From: Neodontobutis hainanensis
Lineage: Eukaryota > Chordata > Actinopteri > Gobiiformes > Odontobutidae
Assembly: GCA_024349245.1 (NCBI GenBank)
Contig: JALDNG010000005.1
Coordinates: forward strand, 21,403,001-21,467,000
Reading direction: 5' to 3'
Length of the DNA: 64,000 nt
Each line of letters begins with the position of its first letter. Position 1 is the first letter of the stretch. Below, one piece after another: positions 9,695 through 21,443 of the stretch. Below the pieces are notes generated by a model. That model saw only the letters and a program-made list of their open reading frames with translations. It did no database searches and was not told the origin of the DNA. The position numbers and the translations under genes were made by a program.

Positions 9695-12600
9695 TCACTC
9701 CAAGTCCTGAAGGTTTATTGTGCTTCCTGTAAACTGGGAGTTCTCTGAGCCGTTGTCATCCTCTGTCATCACTGAGGGTTCCTGTTGACGGACATAAAAG
9801 TAATTTACTCACTGAATATAACTGAAAACAACAATTTTAATCCTGAAATAAAGGGGACATTCCAGATATTATTTGTAAACTCATGGCTCTACATTTTTAT
9901 TATTTATACACAGGATTAAATAGATATCCAGAAAGGTTCCACTGCCAGATATATTCAAAGTATCTGATGAATGTGTGAAAAAAAATTGACCTAGCATGTT
10001 TTGGTAAATAAATACATGGATTTTAAAAGGAAAACTTTTTTTATTCTTCTAGTGTCTTTCAAACATTCAGGCTGCTTTTGAGTGGAAAAATCAAATAAAT
10101 GGATATCAATAGTCACTAATGAGAGAAGTGAAAGTTTGTGTCACCTGTAAAATGTTGACAGGTAGATCCACCGTAAGCTGAGAGTGAGAGCTGGAGGGCT
10201 GAGGGGTCAGCTGGAAGGCCAGGTCTCCATCAGAGGCTGGGTCGTCCTGAGGAAGAGGAGATGGCCTTTTCATTCATCAAATGATTCAATCAAAACTAAA
10301 ACTCAATCTTTTAAGTAGGTTAGACTTCACTGACCATTTCACCAGAAAAATCATTTGTGTAATTAAGGGATGATCATAACATTTAATTAAGTGCACAAAG
10401 CTTCTAAATTAAATACTGACGGTGTTTGTGGTTAGCACTCCTGCCTCACAGCAAGAAGGTTGTGAGTTCAAAACCTGGATGTCCTCCCCATGTTACCGTG
10501 GGTTCTCTCCAGGTACTCCAGCTACGTCCCATCGTCCAAACACATTCATGTATAAGTTAATTGGCAACTCTAAAGTGTCCCTAGTGAATGAATGCTTGTC
10601 TGTCACTGTCTGTCTCTAAATGTTAGTCCCAGGGTGTACCCCGCCTCAGGGCCCAAAGCTGCTGGGATAGGTTCTAGTCACTTGCGACCCCTAACAGGAC
10701 AAATATTTGTATCAGAAATCGTTGTCAAAATTGAATAAAATTTAGATTGGGTATTAAAATGCCAAACTGACATAAAATTCCTGCTAGGCAATTTAAAGGT
10801 TCTGAATCAGATGCAACACTGGGGACTTGTCCTGAAGTGGACTTGTCCATTACCCATGCCCCCCTGGGCATGTCCCACCGGGAGGAGGTCCTCGGGTAGA
10901 CCTAGGACACACTGGAGACTGTGTCTCTTAGCTGTCCAGGGAACGCCTCGGTATTCCCCTGGAAGAGCTGGAAAAAGTGTCTTGGGAGGAAGAAAGCCTC
11001 TGTTTAGACTGCTGCCCCTGCAACCTGATCTCAGATCAGCAACAGAACTTCAAACAGGTTATGTGCTGGACTCGACTGGACTTCTATCATCAAGAATAGA
11101 GCCCTTTAAACAACTGAGAATCACCCCTGACATCTACAACTGCCAACACAGAAATACACTCTACGAGCAGCTGTACCAGAAATAGGCGCATTCATGCGCA
11201 GAGTGGGAGGGGTTACCTGAAGCAGCTGGATGTGGACATACTGGGGCCCGGCGTCCCGCAGAGTCAGGCCCCCAGTGGAAGATGTAGTGCTTTCACAATA
11301 ATGGGCCACGGATGGTGTCAGTGGTGCCGCAGCAGTCTTCAGTATTTTAGCTCTTCTCAACCCTGAAAAGACAGAGAAAAACTGTCAGAGGGGGGTTTGA
11401 TATCACACCTAACCCTCCTTGCCTCCAGCGGTGTTCCAGCTGTAACACTGATGAATGGAAGTTTAATGTAAGTTGCTTTGGATAAAAGCATCAGCTAAAT
11501 GTCTAAATGTAAATGTCACTTCTTGCATGTTGTTGCACGTGCATGTTATCAGGCATAAATCCCCAAGGTATGTAATTTTTTTTTTTTTTTTATCCATCAG
11601 GGTCATTTGGGTAATTTCTGTTGACATTATGATTTAAAAAGAGTCAACAAAAATTGTTTGACAATAAATGGCTTCACCCAACCACTAACTACGAGTTATC
11701 ATTTAAATTCTCTGAAAAATGGACCAAAAAATAAATAAAATAAAATCTTCTGCCAGGGTATGTGTGCTCTGTGCAACTTATGAGTGGTAAGCGCTCTTGC
11801 CTCACAGTTAGAACTTCAAACCCCGGCCAACTTTAACTTCTCAGCCTTACTGGGAGGAGTCCGTTTGTCCTCCCCGGTGTTACTGTGGGTTCTCTCCGGG
11901 TACTCCAGCTTCCCCCCACCACCCAAATATATGCATTTATAGGGTAAATTGGCAACTCTAACGTATTCCTAATGACTAAGGCCCAAAGTTGCTGGTATAG
12001 GCTCCAGTGACTCGCAACCCCTAACAGGACCAAGCATAAAAAAAAAAATTATAAATAAAATCAAAGGTGTAGTGTCATTTTCACGCAATATTTAGCAGCT
12101 ATCAATATGAACATGGGCGTACGGTAAACTCAGATCCCATGCCAGGTCAGAAGGCAGTGTAAATATCCACAAGTTTAAAGTCAGCACTGAGCTGAGCAGC
12201 AAAACCATTATTTAAAACTATCAAACTAACACTTTTGTTACATGTTTACATTGATTTATTTAGCAGACGCTTTTATCCAAAGTGACTTACATTGTTCTAC
12301 AGTAATTACCAGTGTTACAGCCACTGGAGGCAAGGTGGGTTAAGTGTCTTGCCCAAGGACACAAAGAGAGTGGGGGAGTGAGAATCGAACCGCCTACCTT
12401 CCGGTTGAAGCACGACTGCTCTACCCACTGAGCTACTGCGCCACAGTTACAATAGTTCAGAATTTTATATACTTTTAGGCTCATGTGCAGAACAGTCTTT
12501 CAGATGATGTTGGGAGTCGGTCTTGGGACAATTGAGTGCTCCGGTCTGGCTTTCTTTCTCTAGTGCTTTTTAACATGCTTATTGTTTAACGTAATATTAT

Positions 12601-15600
12601 TTTTCTTTCCCTTGAAATAAAATATTAGTGTTAACTTTTTTCATAACATTTTTAGTTACACATCAAAAATGCATTTTCTTCCAATATTTAAGCCTCAGAT
12701 GTAGTTTGGTTATCAGGAAAAAATTGATTTTAGATGGTGTCTAAAAAGACAATAAAATAGGGAAATAAGATGATTTTATGTTCAATAGATTATGGTTATA
12801 TAATCAGTGACTATCAATACCACTTTGAAGACTATAATGTTACATAGGGTTGCTTTAGATTTGTCAGCTTTCATCCTGGTAGAGAGACAATTCTGCACTA
12901 CACATCCATGTCTATGACCCACTACAATATCCTGTTAAATACCAGCAGAGTTGCCAGAGACTGGTGCTTTCTGTTTTCTCTTCTTGGCCAGCTGAATGGC
13001 TCTATAGTCCGTTCTGGCTGATCCTCCAGTCTCCTAAAACAAAGCACAAGCCTCATTTTAACATTTGCTAAAAACATATCTAATGTATAACAGGATAAAG
13101 TCTTGTTCCAAACCTAATGCTCTCTACAACCCTAACAATTACAATTAGAATGTGTTGTGTGAATGTGTTCCTCTCACCAGGAAGCTGCTGGGCGACACCG
13201 CAGTGTGCTCGGAGTCCTTCTGTGGGCTAAAGCTGCTGCTGGGGCCAGGGAACACAAACTGGGTCAGGCCTTTCTCCCCCTCCTGCGTCTCCATCACCTC
13301 CACACAGCTGAGCAGAGGCCCTGGACCTGGGCCGTCTTGGCCTTTGGAGGGAGAGGCCAGTAGCTCCACCACAGGAGCTGTGGACTCTACGCTCAGAGGG
13401 TCCACCGCAGCCCCCGGCCCCTGCATAACCAAGCTGCTTAGAGTCCCAAGGGCCTCTGGCGTTGCACTCTGCACATCGTCCATGTTTAGGGTTCCCTGTG
13501 AGGGCAGAACTTCCCCCACTGTCCTCTCCAGAGCCTCATGAGAGCCCACCTCTACCCCAGTTGCCAGCAGCAGAGGGTCCACAGTCTTGGCCAGCGTAGT
13601 GGCGGTCCCTGTGTGTGTGGCCCCCACTGAGGCGGGGTCGATGGTGAGAATGCCCGAGCTGACAAGGGACAAATCCATGGTGAACATCCCAGAAGAGGCA
13701 ACGCCCCCCACAGGGATCCCAACCCCGATGCCCGCTGTGGGCACGGTGCCTCCCGACACTCCAGACAACAGAGAGCTCAGGTCCAGGTTAGTCAGCTGAT
13801 CTGCTCCAACACCAGTCCCCGGGACCAGAGCGGGGCTGGGGCTGACTAGCTCACTGCTGGGAGTCAGGGCCGGAGACGTCTCCATCTGACTCAGCAGATC
13901 TGAGAAACGTGTCAGTAAACATGCTTCAGGAGGATTCTTAAATATCACATTCAACTTTCTTTTTCTAAGCTTGACCTAACACAGACTATTCTGCACAGCA
14001 TTTGCACCAATAAATAATACATTAACTGTGTACTATTACAAATGTTTCAAGCACCAAATCTACTTTTAACAAATAGGAAGAGAGATGTAACAATTAACCG
14101 TGAGCCGGTTGAAAAACTAATTCACACATGTGACATTTCCAGTTGGTTGAGATGTTAATACAATCGCGATTCATGTTTTGAACAACAGGGGTCGCTCTGT
14201 TCCCTGGAAACCCGCTTTCAACAAGTTGTTGTAAAATGTTTCTAGCATGGCAACAAGAGTGTGGATGTTGATATTGAGGAAGTCTCAATTTCGTTCAAAT
14301 CAATAAATAAATTGACTTTAGCGAAAGGTGTTCACTCGCTCACTGTGTTTCTCTCCGCTGCTGCTGCCCAGACCGGTCTTAGGCCAAGTCGGCAATGTGT
14401 GGACTTAACGAGCACGCCCCAAAAACATGAGTCTGAGCTTTACTCTTTCCAAAATGGACGTAAATCCCCCGTCACCGGTGGAGAACAGAGAGAATGTGAA
14501 CAGTAATCTCTGTCAGCAAAGAGGCTCAACTGTAAACGGAGGCTGCTGTCCTGAGTCTGAGCCATCACTGAGCCAAAAATTTATTCATAACTCAGTCAGA
14601 CCCGTCTTAAACTTGAGTGTTCACCTGTTTGAGAACCTTGTCAGAGAGATGTAATAATGTTCTGGATCATGTGCTGCCTTCTGCGAGTCTTTGCTGCACT
14701 CACTGAGAGTAAAGACCAGGAGTCTCCAACCTAATGTCCGCGGCCCAAATCCGGTCCTTCTACTTCTGGTCCTCACATTCATTATTTCTGTTAATAAAGT
14801 CTTGCCATTATTAATAGGGCGTTCACACCAAACGCAAATAAATCACGCTATTCGCATATAGTTGGACACTTGAGCATTTTAAGTTTACTCGCTTTATTCG
14901 CGTGTGAAATTCGCTCTACGGGAAGGGCTTCTGCCAGGCGGGTTGTCTTCCGGGCTTGTTGAAGAATGATTGCAATCTGAGCTGCATTTTTAATAAAAAA
15001 AGTTGAGATGTCATAAAAAGGTGTAATTTTTCTGATTCTTCAATGTAGTTTTTAGTTTAACCTCCCGAGACTTGTATTTGTATTTAAAACTGTCAGAAGT
15101 CTAAAGGCCATGGACATCACAGCTGCCTTTGGTGGGTCTTCTTCGCCCTCACGTTTGTAAATTAAAAGCATGCTCTGTAGGGTTAAGACCTGGTTCAGAC
15201 TGACTCGGACTTTAAAGACTTTTTTGCCTAAACGCCTTCTACTTCCCGTGTTCAGGAGTTGGCTGAATGTTATACAACAAGTATGTATACATCTATAATT
15301 TAAAGTGTTATGGTGACAAACCAGGACTGATGTGGTGGCACTTGAGCATGTGGCTCTTGAGGCTGCTGCGAGACGAAAAGTGCTTGGTGCAGTTGGCAAC
15401 AGGACAGCGAGTTCGTAGGCTGCTGGCGTCCTGCTTGTGCTTCTTGGAGTGGATGTACAGACTGCTGCGCGCTGAGAATTTGGCATTACAACCTACACAG
15501 CAAAAACAAGGGTCAAAATGACTAAGATATTATTTATATGTTAAATTGTATTGTAGCATTACACACAGTTGCATTAATAACTGAACACCCATTTACCTTC

Positions 15601-18600
15601 TGCATGGCACTGGAAAGGCTTAGTGCCCAGATGGGTAATACTGTGACCCTTCAAGTGCTCGGCCCGAGTGAAAGACTTGCCACAACCCTCTTCTGTGCAA
15701 ACAAAGCGCCGATCATCGTCGTGTTTCCTGACAAAGACACAAGAAACTGTTTAAACAACGGTATGTGAGATTTATCAGCACAATTTGGATTATTTAACGC
15801 ACAATAGAGCAACCTTTCCAATTTCATTATTTAAAAAAATAAAAATAAATAGCATTGAGGGAAGTAAATCGGACACATTAGTACAGTATTTAAAGTCATA
15901 GTAATAGTTGCTCCCGGCTCTGACAAAGGCCCGTTCCCTGCCACTTCATGTTCAATCACAAATGAAACTGACAGAATGGTGTCCGTCCCTTCGTCCGTCT
16001 CTCTGTGTGTCTTTGTCTGCCTGTCTGGCCTTTCCCCGTCTCTGTCCGATCTGGCTTCTCCCTGTCTTGCCTCTCCCTGTCTGTCTGCCTGTCTTTTTTG
16101 CGGTGAAAAGGAAATACTCTCTTTAAAATCAAACATATCATTAGCCTAAGTCTCATCTAAAGCTGTGCATGTATAATAAATGACCCAGCGCGAATAGCGC
16201 AAGGTAAATTTGCTAAATTCATTTTGTGAAAATACTATGACTAGATTGGAGTGAAAGTCTATTCCATAATAGCTGTGTCTCCCCTTTTACCTTTGCTATT
16301 GATATAAGCTAACAATTTGCTAGCTCAGGTCTTTTTAAAGCAATTCATCAGTAGCTTCTTTTCCTCATTACACCTTTTCTCTCTTTTGATGACCAGAATA
16401 TACTTTCTTTTTCTGATTGGTCCTAGTGATACTGTATTATTGCTGTATATCTTGCAATCACTTTTAATCAGGGTGTATAGTCTTACAACACAGTAATGCA
16501 ATATTAAACCCATTTTTATTACAGGCTCGTTGCCGCCCTTCCACCAGTCCGACGCCCCTGATACTCACCGTTTATGTCGGAGCAATTTGGACATGCTTGT
16601 GAACGACCAGCCACAGCCCTCAAAGTCACAGACAAAAGGCCTTTCCCCTGAACATTGGGAAATAAATGAAGGTTCATTTATTGGCACAATAGTGAGTGTA
16701 CATGCTATGATGGCAATAAAAGATTACAGAGAAGGCTTCTGGATAGTGTTTGAAGGTTTGAAGAAGGATGTTGGAAGCTACTTCAGAATAGTGTAGGTAT
16801 ATATATATTTTTACTGGAGTGGTGTGGTTAGTATCGGTATACAGTTTTCATTGTCATAAGGTCTCAAATAAGTGTACTTATGACTTCTCTGTGAAGAGAA
16901 AGTGACTGATGGTCTCTTGAGTGACAGAATCTTGACTCAAATGATAGAGACTGTGTCTAATGGCTCTGAAAGAGGTTGCCTTTGCTGCCTTCACTACATT
17001 AAACATGAACATAACTTGACGTGAAAGAGTGACTCCCTAAAATGTAGAAAACTAGAGCAGCACATTTTTTCACCAGCCTACAGCTACACACAAGGACGTA
17101 TTAACTTCTTAAAGTCATAACAACACTTATACTTTTGAAAAAGTAATTTAACAGCTTTTACAAGTGCAGATATGTATCACTATTTACAAAGCTAACTCCT
17201 GCTCCAAAGTAGAAACAAGCCATTTCAGGAGGTTCCTGAACAAAACTGTGTCATTATGCTCAGAGGCGTTTGTAACCAGAGTTCTATTGTTATCGTTGTT
17301 TCTCAGGCTCAGTGGCCACTCTGTGAAACAGTATCAAGAAGTTGCCATCATACCAGTATGACTCCTCAGGTGGATTTTAAGGCGGCAGGCCTTGTCGTAG
17401 GTCTTCTCGCAGCCCGGGAAATGGCAGGCAAAGTGGCCCGTTTCTCGAAAGTGAGTGCGGTTGTGAGAAAACAGGGCACTGAAGGTCAGGAAAGTCTTTT
17501 CACAACCTGCACACAAAGACAATTTAAAAGTAAATGAAAAAAGTTAACTCTTCATTTGTATTTGTATTTTTTATTTTTTTAAAGAAATTCCAGTGGAAAG
17601 CTAAAACAGATATTGAATATTAAATGGATGGAATAAGATTTGTTCTCTCGTATTTGAGGTAAAACGGTTAAATCAGATATCATCTGTTAAAAGATACCAT
17701 CTGAAAAAAATAATAAAAAACGGGGAATGCTAAATTGATGATTGCTAAAATACAGAGAAAATGTTATTCCATCACTGGCTACAGCTGTTTGAAAAAGAAC
17801 AAAAGAAACTGCAGGAAAAAAAGTTAATCTTAACTGAAAAATATTGGCAAAGCTTTAAGAAGCCAGAAATGTGAATGGGTTTACAATGTTCTGACACTGT
17901 TTACTTTAGTTTGATGGGTTGAGTTTCACCTTATTTATAAACTTATACAGTTTATACTTATATAAACAGGAAAAACATTATGGGGAGTTACCTGGAAATT
18001 CACATTTGTGTGGCCTTTGAGGTTCAAAGTGAACCCTCTGGTGATTGGCCAGTCGGGTGGCACTGCGAAACCTCTCACTGCAGATATCACAGACAAAGGC
18101 ATTGTCCTGCTCGTGGATTTTAATGTGAGCTTTAAGGTTATAGACAGTGGTGAAGCGCCGGTCGCAGCCGTCCACCTGGCACATATGTGGCCGCTGTTTG
18201 CCATGGGACTGGATATGTCGCTTGAGTTTATACGAGGTGGCAAATGCCCAGCCACAGCCCTCCACTGTGCACTGGAACGGCCGGGGGTCCTCAGCATGGT
18301 TCAAGAGGTGAACTTTGAGCTTCTGTCTTGAATCAAACGTGTAAGGACAGCCAGGTTCAGGACAGGCAAAAGAGGAAACAATATCTTTCTTGGACTTTAT
18401 AGGGACCTGAATGTCCTCATTCTCTGCATTTAAGACAGCTGCTTTGGGGGACGGAGTGACCAGATCGGCCTCTGTCACAGCATACACAGTGCCCACCTCT
18501 CGTTTAAGAATAGAACAAGAGTCAAGAGATGTCTCGGACACTGAATAGTCTTCCACCAGCGATATCTCTTTCAACTGGCTAGAACTGGGGACTTCCAAAG

Positions 18601-19885
18601 TATTGATCTTCCCAATGGTCTTCGCACCACCATCATAATTAAGCAAAACAAAATCTTCATGGTCCTTCATTCCTAGGTGTTCTTTTAAGTTGATTAAGTC
18701 GTCTTCTTTGTGGACATACCCCTCTGGTGGGGTTGAAAGTGTGAGGATACCATTGTCTATAGTGACAATAATGCTTTGGTTGTTAATCATGATAGTCCCA
18801 GAGAAGGTTTCACTGGCAGGGGTAGAACTGGAGGGCTGGTTAGCACCGGTCTGGAGCCCTTCTGAGTCCGGAATGAAGTCTGGGCTGTCCACGGCTTCCA
18901 TCAGGCCCGAACTCACAGAAACGAAGGCACTGCTACCGTCCAAGTCCTCCCTGGGCACTTTACAATCACTAGTGTTCTTACAGTCCTGACCATATATTTT
19001 ATCGTCATATTTGTTACTAAAAACAACGTCTTCTATGATGTTGTGATAGTCAGTTCGCTTGGTATTAAAACCATCATTTGGCAAACTTAAACTATTCTCG
19101 TTTTTCTTCACCTGCTGGGGTTTAAGGACGTTCAAATCGTCAATGGTTTCACGAAGAACAAGGTTATTGTTGTTTTCAAATTCCATGGAGCCACCCTGCC
19201 GCGCGTTATTGTTGCAACACTCTCCCCTACTTTTTACCGGAGCTCCCGCTGCAGATGTCGAGTCCGCTCCGGGAGTGCTAGCCTCTGTGCTAGCTTCATG
19301 CTGGGCTATATTAAAGACCACAAACAACTGCTCGGCTTCTTTGGACACCGGGCGGTCAGGCTCAACAACATTTTGACTAGCCAATGCGGAGAGCGGTAGG
19401 ACTTCGTGCTGCTGCCGTAAACCCGACGCCGCAACAGTGTTCAGAGTTTCCTGTCCCCCCTCTTCTTCAAACACAGTCAGCGCCATTTTCCTCTCAGCGT
19501 CCATCCTACAGTCTCTGTAGCTCCAAGCCGTTTGGGTTGATTCATGAGGGTCTGATTGAATGTGCACCCCATTGTCTTTATTCAAGTTCACGTTAAGATG
19601 TCCATTATCCGTATAAGTGTTTTTATCTGAAGGCTGAGGCTTGTATTCTGCTGAGCAGTCCACCACACTTCCATTTTCCGCCTGTAGGCGAAACGAAGCC
19701 GTTCTCGGCCTGGTGTTGTTGTTGTTGTCACTCTGGGGCTCCCGCGGTCCTCCCGCTTCACTTTGAGAAAAAATAAAATGAGTTCTCGAGCCTGGTGTCG
19801 TTGGGAGAATGGGCAAAGTAGTTCCGCACAGGGCGCCATGTTGAGAGTGATTGTTTTGGGCATCAGAAAGCCCCTGGATTTCCAT
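9695..19885 (-). CDS. zxdc: zxdc, ZXD-family C2H2 zinc finger protein, complete coding region
   Basis: ZXDC is a nuclear C2H2 factor known in mammals to cooperate with ZXDA and CIITA in MHC class II transcription. Coding exons on the minus strand: 19885-17992, 17506-17354, 16647-16569, 15727-15597, 15492-15322, 13899-13178, 13033-12943, 11362-11217, 10246-10145, 9781-9695. All have AG/GT borders and phases match; the total is 3576 nt, 1191 residues. Ten C2H2 fingers run from about residue 506 to 805 with no missing Cys/His. The C-terminal part keeps family blocks (LTPSSEL, GILTID, ARTDYRAIQLAK, LTVDLPV) and ends STINLQDLE, almost as in human ZXDC. The ~505-residue N-terminus is much longer than the human one and low in complexity (N, S, T, acidic). 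The start at 19885 is the first in-frame ATG; a uORF precedes it. Human ZXDC is 858 residues. Confidence 0.93.
10415..10710 (+). repeat. tRNA-headed SINE, family 1
   Basis: Starts with a pol III-like head (ggttagcactcctgcctcac, then gtgagttcaaaacctgg, resembling A and B boxes). It continues with the hallmark gggttctctccaggtactcc and taattggcaactctaaagtg blocks and ends near ctaacaggacaaa. It lies in zxdc intron 8 (minus-strand gene), in sense to the plus strand. Related copies occur at about 11.8, 26.2, 33.4, 46.8, 58.4 and 62.1 kb. Confidence 0.75.
10830..11050 (+). mobile_element. 3' tail of a fish non-LTR retrotransposon
   Basis: The string caccgggaggaggtcctcgg followed by tagacctaggacacactgg, gctgtccagggaacgcctcg and gactgctgcccctgcaacc is a familiar 3'-end block of a fish LINE. 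It normally ends in a GATG-type short repeat, which is not retained here. It lies in zxdc intron 8. The exact clade is not certain. Confidence 0.55.
11410..11517 (+). repeat. 3' half of a tRNA-derived SINE, family 2
   Basis: Contains ccttgcctccagcggtgt, ctgtaacactgatgaatgg and the tail gctttggataaaagcatcag followed by ctaaatgt. The pol III head is missing, so this is a 5'-truncated copy, in zxdc intron 7. Full-length relatives are at 12243-12445 (minus) and 44417-44612 (plus). Confidence 0.7.
11575..11697 (+). mobile_element. Isolated right terminal repeat of a Tc1-like element
   Basis: The block catcagggtcatttgggtaa through attgtttgacaataaatggc and ccaaccactaacta matches the right terminal inverted repeat of the element at 31.93-32.90 kb. 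Nothing of its transposase is present, so this is a solo end or a heavily deleted copy. A T-rich run precedes it. Confidence 0.6.
11775..12037 (+). repeat. tRNA-headed SINE, family 1, diverged copy
   Basis: Head gagtggtaagcgctcttgc, a B-box-like segment near caaaccccggcc, then tgtgggttctctccgggtac, aattggcaactctaacg and gcgacccc-like tail. More diverged than the copy at 10.4 kb. It lies in zxdc intron 7. Confidence 0.7.
12243..12445 (-). repeat. tRNA-derived SINE, family 2, full-length copy
   Basis: Read on the minus strand it begins gcgcagtagctcagtgggta (A-box-like), has ggcggttcgattctcac (B-box-like), then gtgtccttgggcaagacact, and ends gtcactttggataaaagcgt followed by ctgctaaatg. The head is tRNA-like enough to suggest pol III origin, but the sequence is a SINE and not a functional tRNA gene. 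It lies in zxdc intron 7. Confidence 0.75.
13900..15321. other. zxdc intron 5 with hAT-like and MITE fragments
   Basis: The 1.4-kb intron holds three recognisable pieces. One is an end-like sequence at about 14725-14790 (caggagtctccaacctaatg, then gcggcccaaatccggtcc) related to the end of the 21.4-22.7 kb element. A second begins gggcgttcacaccaaacgc at about 14817 and matches the start of a common fish MITE. The third (14084-14300) begins gagatgtaacaattaaccgt and may be another hAT-like end. No coding exon was found here. Confidence 0.4.
15965..16100 (+). repeat. Pyrimidine-rich CTGT low-complexity tract
   Basis: About 135 bp of imperfect (CTGT/CTGC/CCT)n in zxdc intron 3; on the transcribed strand it is purine-rich (AGACAGGG-like). 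It is simple sequence with no sign of an exon. Confidence 0.7.
17992..19885 (-). CDS. zxdc: zxdc exon 1, long N-terminal region plus fingers 1-4 and start of 5
   Basis: The first coding exon is 1894 nt and encodes over half the protein. Residues 1-505 lack known domains apart from an ISSQDLL-like block (INNQSIIVTIDNGILTLSTP, near residues 365-385) that aligns with the 'TISSQDLLVRLDRGVLALS' stretch preceding the human fingers. From residue 506 the fingers run FACPEPGC, FQCTVEGC, HMCQVDGC, FVCDIC and HKCEFPG; the exon breaks within finger 5 (phase 1, ccag|gtaact). Finger borders and spacing match human ZXDC finger by finger. Confidence 0.9.
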
Positions 19886-19947
19886 CTTGGTATCCCTGTA
19901 GCAGCGGCGGAGAAAAGGCCCGCCCTCACAGGAGGAAGGGGCTCCAT
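19588..19947 (-). promoter_or_regulatory. Overlapping upstream ORF on zxdc
   Basis: An ATG at 19947 lies 62 nt upstream of the zxdc start in another frame and opens 119 codons that end 298 nt inside the zxdc coding region. Its context (ggccATGG) has purine at -3 and G at +4, as good as that of the main start (caagATGG). If transcription starts upstream of 19947, most scanning ribosomes should begin here and bypass the zxdc start. This would be a translational brake, or the real mRNA may begin downstream of 19947. The peptide itself resembles no known protein. Confidence 0.4.
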
Positions 19948-20095
19948 GGCCGACAGTTTCTAACAGGCCGTGCTGCCTCCAGGGGCCTCAGGAAAATTAC
20001 CACACTGCACAAAATACCCTTGCATTGAACACGCAGTTGTTGGTGTCACATTTTATTATTCCCCGTCTATTCACATCCCTTTCCTCATGGATTTT

Positions 20096-20097
<2 letters not shown>

Positions 20098-20156
<59 letters not shown>
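20098..20156. repeat. (TA)n microsatellite
   Basis: About 28 uninterrupted TA dinucleotides, roughly 150 bp upstream of the zxdc 5' region. The predicted Ile-Tyr repeats in open frames across it are artefacts of the repeat. Confidence 0.95.
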
Positions 20157-20161
<5 letters not shown>

Positions 20162-21443
20162 TTGTTGTTCTTTAAACATAAAAATTACAGACATTTTGTA
20201 TAATTTCCAGCCATTGTTTCCAGCACTAACAATGAATATTAGAGATAGTGTTTTTGGTAACAGGACAGAAAACAATAAAGTACAATAAAGATACAATAAA
20301 GTAGAAAATACCAAAATTATGTATATGCATAAAGTTAAACGTTTGTAAATTAACCCTCAGATGTTACCTGTGTGTCTGAAATATAAATCAGTGGTAGGGA
20401 CTTTTACTTACGGTGTTTGGTTATGTGTTAATATTCATCATATTGGACAGACATTCTGGTAGACATGAGACAAATACTTGGAGTAACACTGAAACTGAAG
20501 CTCCATAGTGTTTATGTTTATTGGTAAAACAGTCACTGCATCTTCGAACTTAAAATACACCCAGACCTGTCAATGCTGTCACATCATTGGAGCCAGTTAG
20601 CCAGGGTTTGGACGTAAATACTTTGCTTGGAGCAGTTCAAGATTGAGTTTCATGAGTATGTATACTCACAATTCCTGCAAGAATTTAGCTGCAGGGCAAG
20701 GTTAGAAAAACAGGTAATTAAAATAAGTCAGGTAAATTTAATAAGTCAGGTAAATTTTTGGATTTACTAACAAAAATAATTGAATACAACAACGCATTTG
20801 GGTTACACAGCACACAGTGAGTGTTCGAGTTAGCTTTACATTATTAAGGCCTAAGCAGGGAAAGTGATGGGGACAGGTCAAACACTACAGTAAAACCAAA
20901 CATTCCTAGTGCCCTAAATATTGTAATAAAAATATTTTTATTTATTAAAACAAAAACCTCTGTGGCTTCATTAGACAGAGCCAGTCAGAGAGACACTGAC
21001 CCAATGTGAGTTCAGGAGGACACTTACTCCAGTCCTCACTCTGTATCAAATAAAAGAACACAATGCACTTTAAATTGTCATGTCTTTATTTACAAATGTG
21101 TGACATGACATAGCCTTTCATCTGTAAAACAAAAAGGTCAAAATGCATCAGCTGTACAAAAACCAAAACAAAAGCACGTATGACAAAGACTCAACAGATG
21201 GACAAAAGGAAAAAAAAGATGTTCTTTAAATTATAACTTTGAAGACATACCTGAAAAGTCATGTCTAAACCATTTCTGATGAATAATCCTTTTGAGAGAA
21301 TGTTACAATAAACATGAGGCTGAGTCACTAATTTAAAGGGGCAATATGAAAATCTGATGTGATATTTCTCTCCACCAGAGGGCAGTGTAGTTTGAGTAAG
21401 TGTAAGCTCTAGTCATACAGGCTACAGGTTTGACTCATTGGAC
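20157..21443. other. Spacer between zxdc and mtmr14, nothing recognised
   Basis: AT-rich sequence without exons or clear repeats. On the minus strand an AATAAA hexamer is present near 21084-21089, which could be a distal mtmr14 poly(A) signal giving a 3.4-kb 3'UTR; that is speculative. Confidence 0.35.

Noticed and set aside
12395..12445. Possible tRNA gene on the minus strand
   Set aside because: A- and B-box-like motifs are present but they form the head of a SINE whose body and tail follow directly; the cloverleaf is not maintained.
13152..13799. Plus-strand frames of 66-129 codons
   Set aside because: They are antisense shadows of zxdc exon 6, whose minus-strand frame matches the family.
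17978..18331. Frames overlapping zxdc fingers on both strands
   Set aside because: They are out-of-frame readings of the zinc finger exon.
20025..20288. Ile-Tyr repeat peptides
   Set aside because: Artefact of the (TA)n microsatellite.
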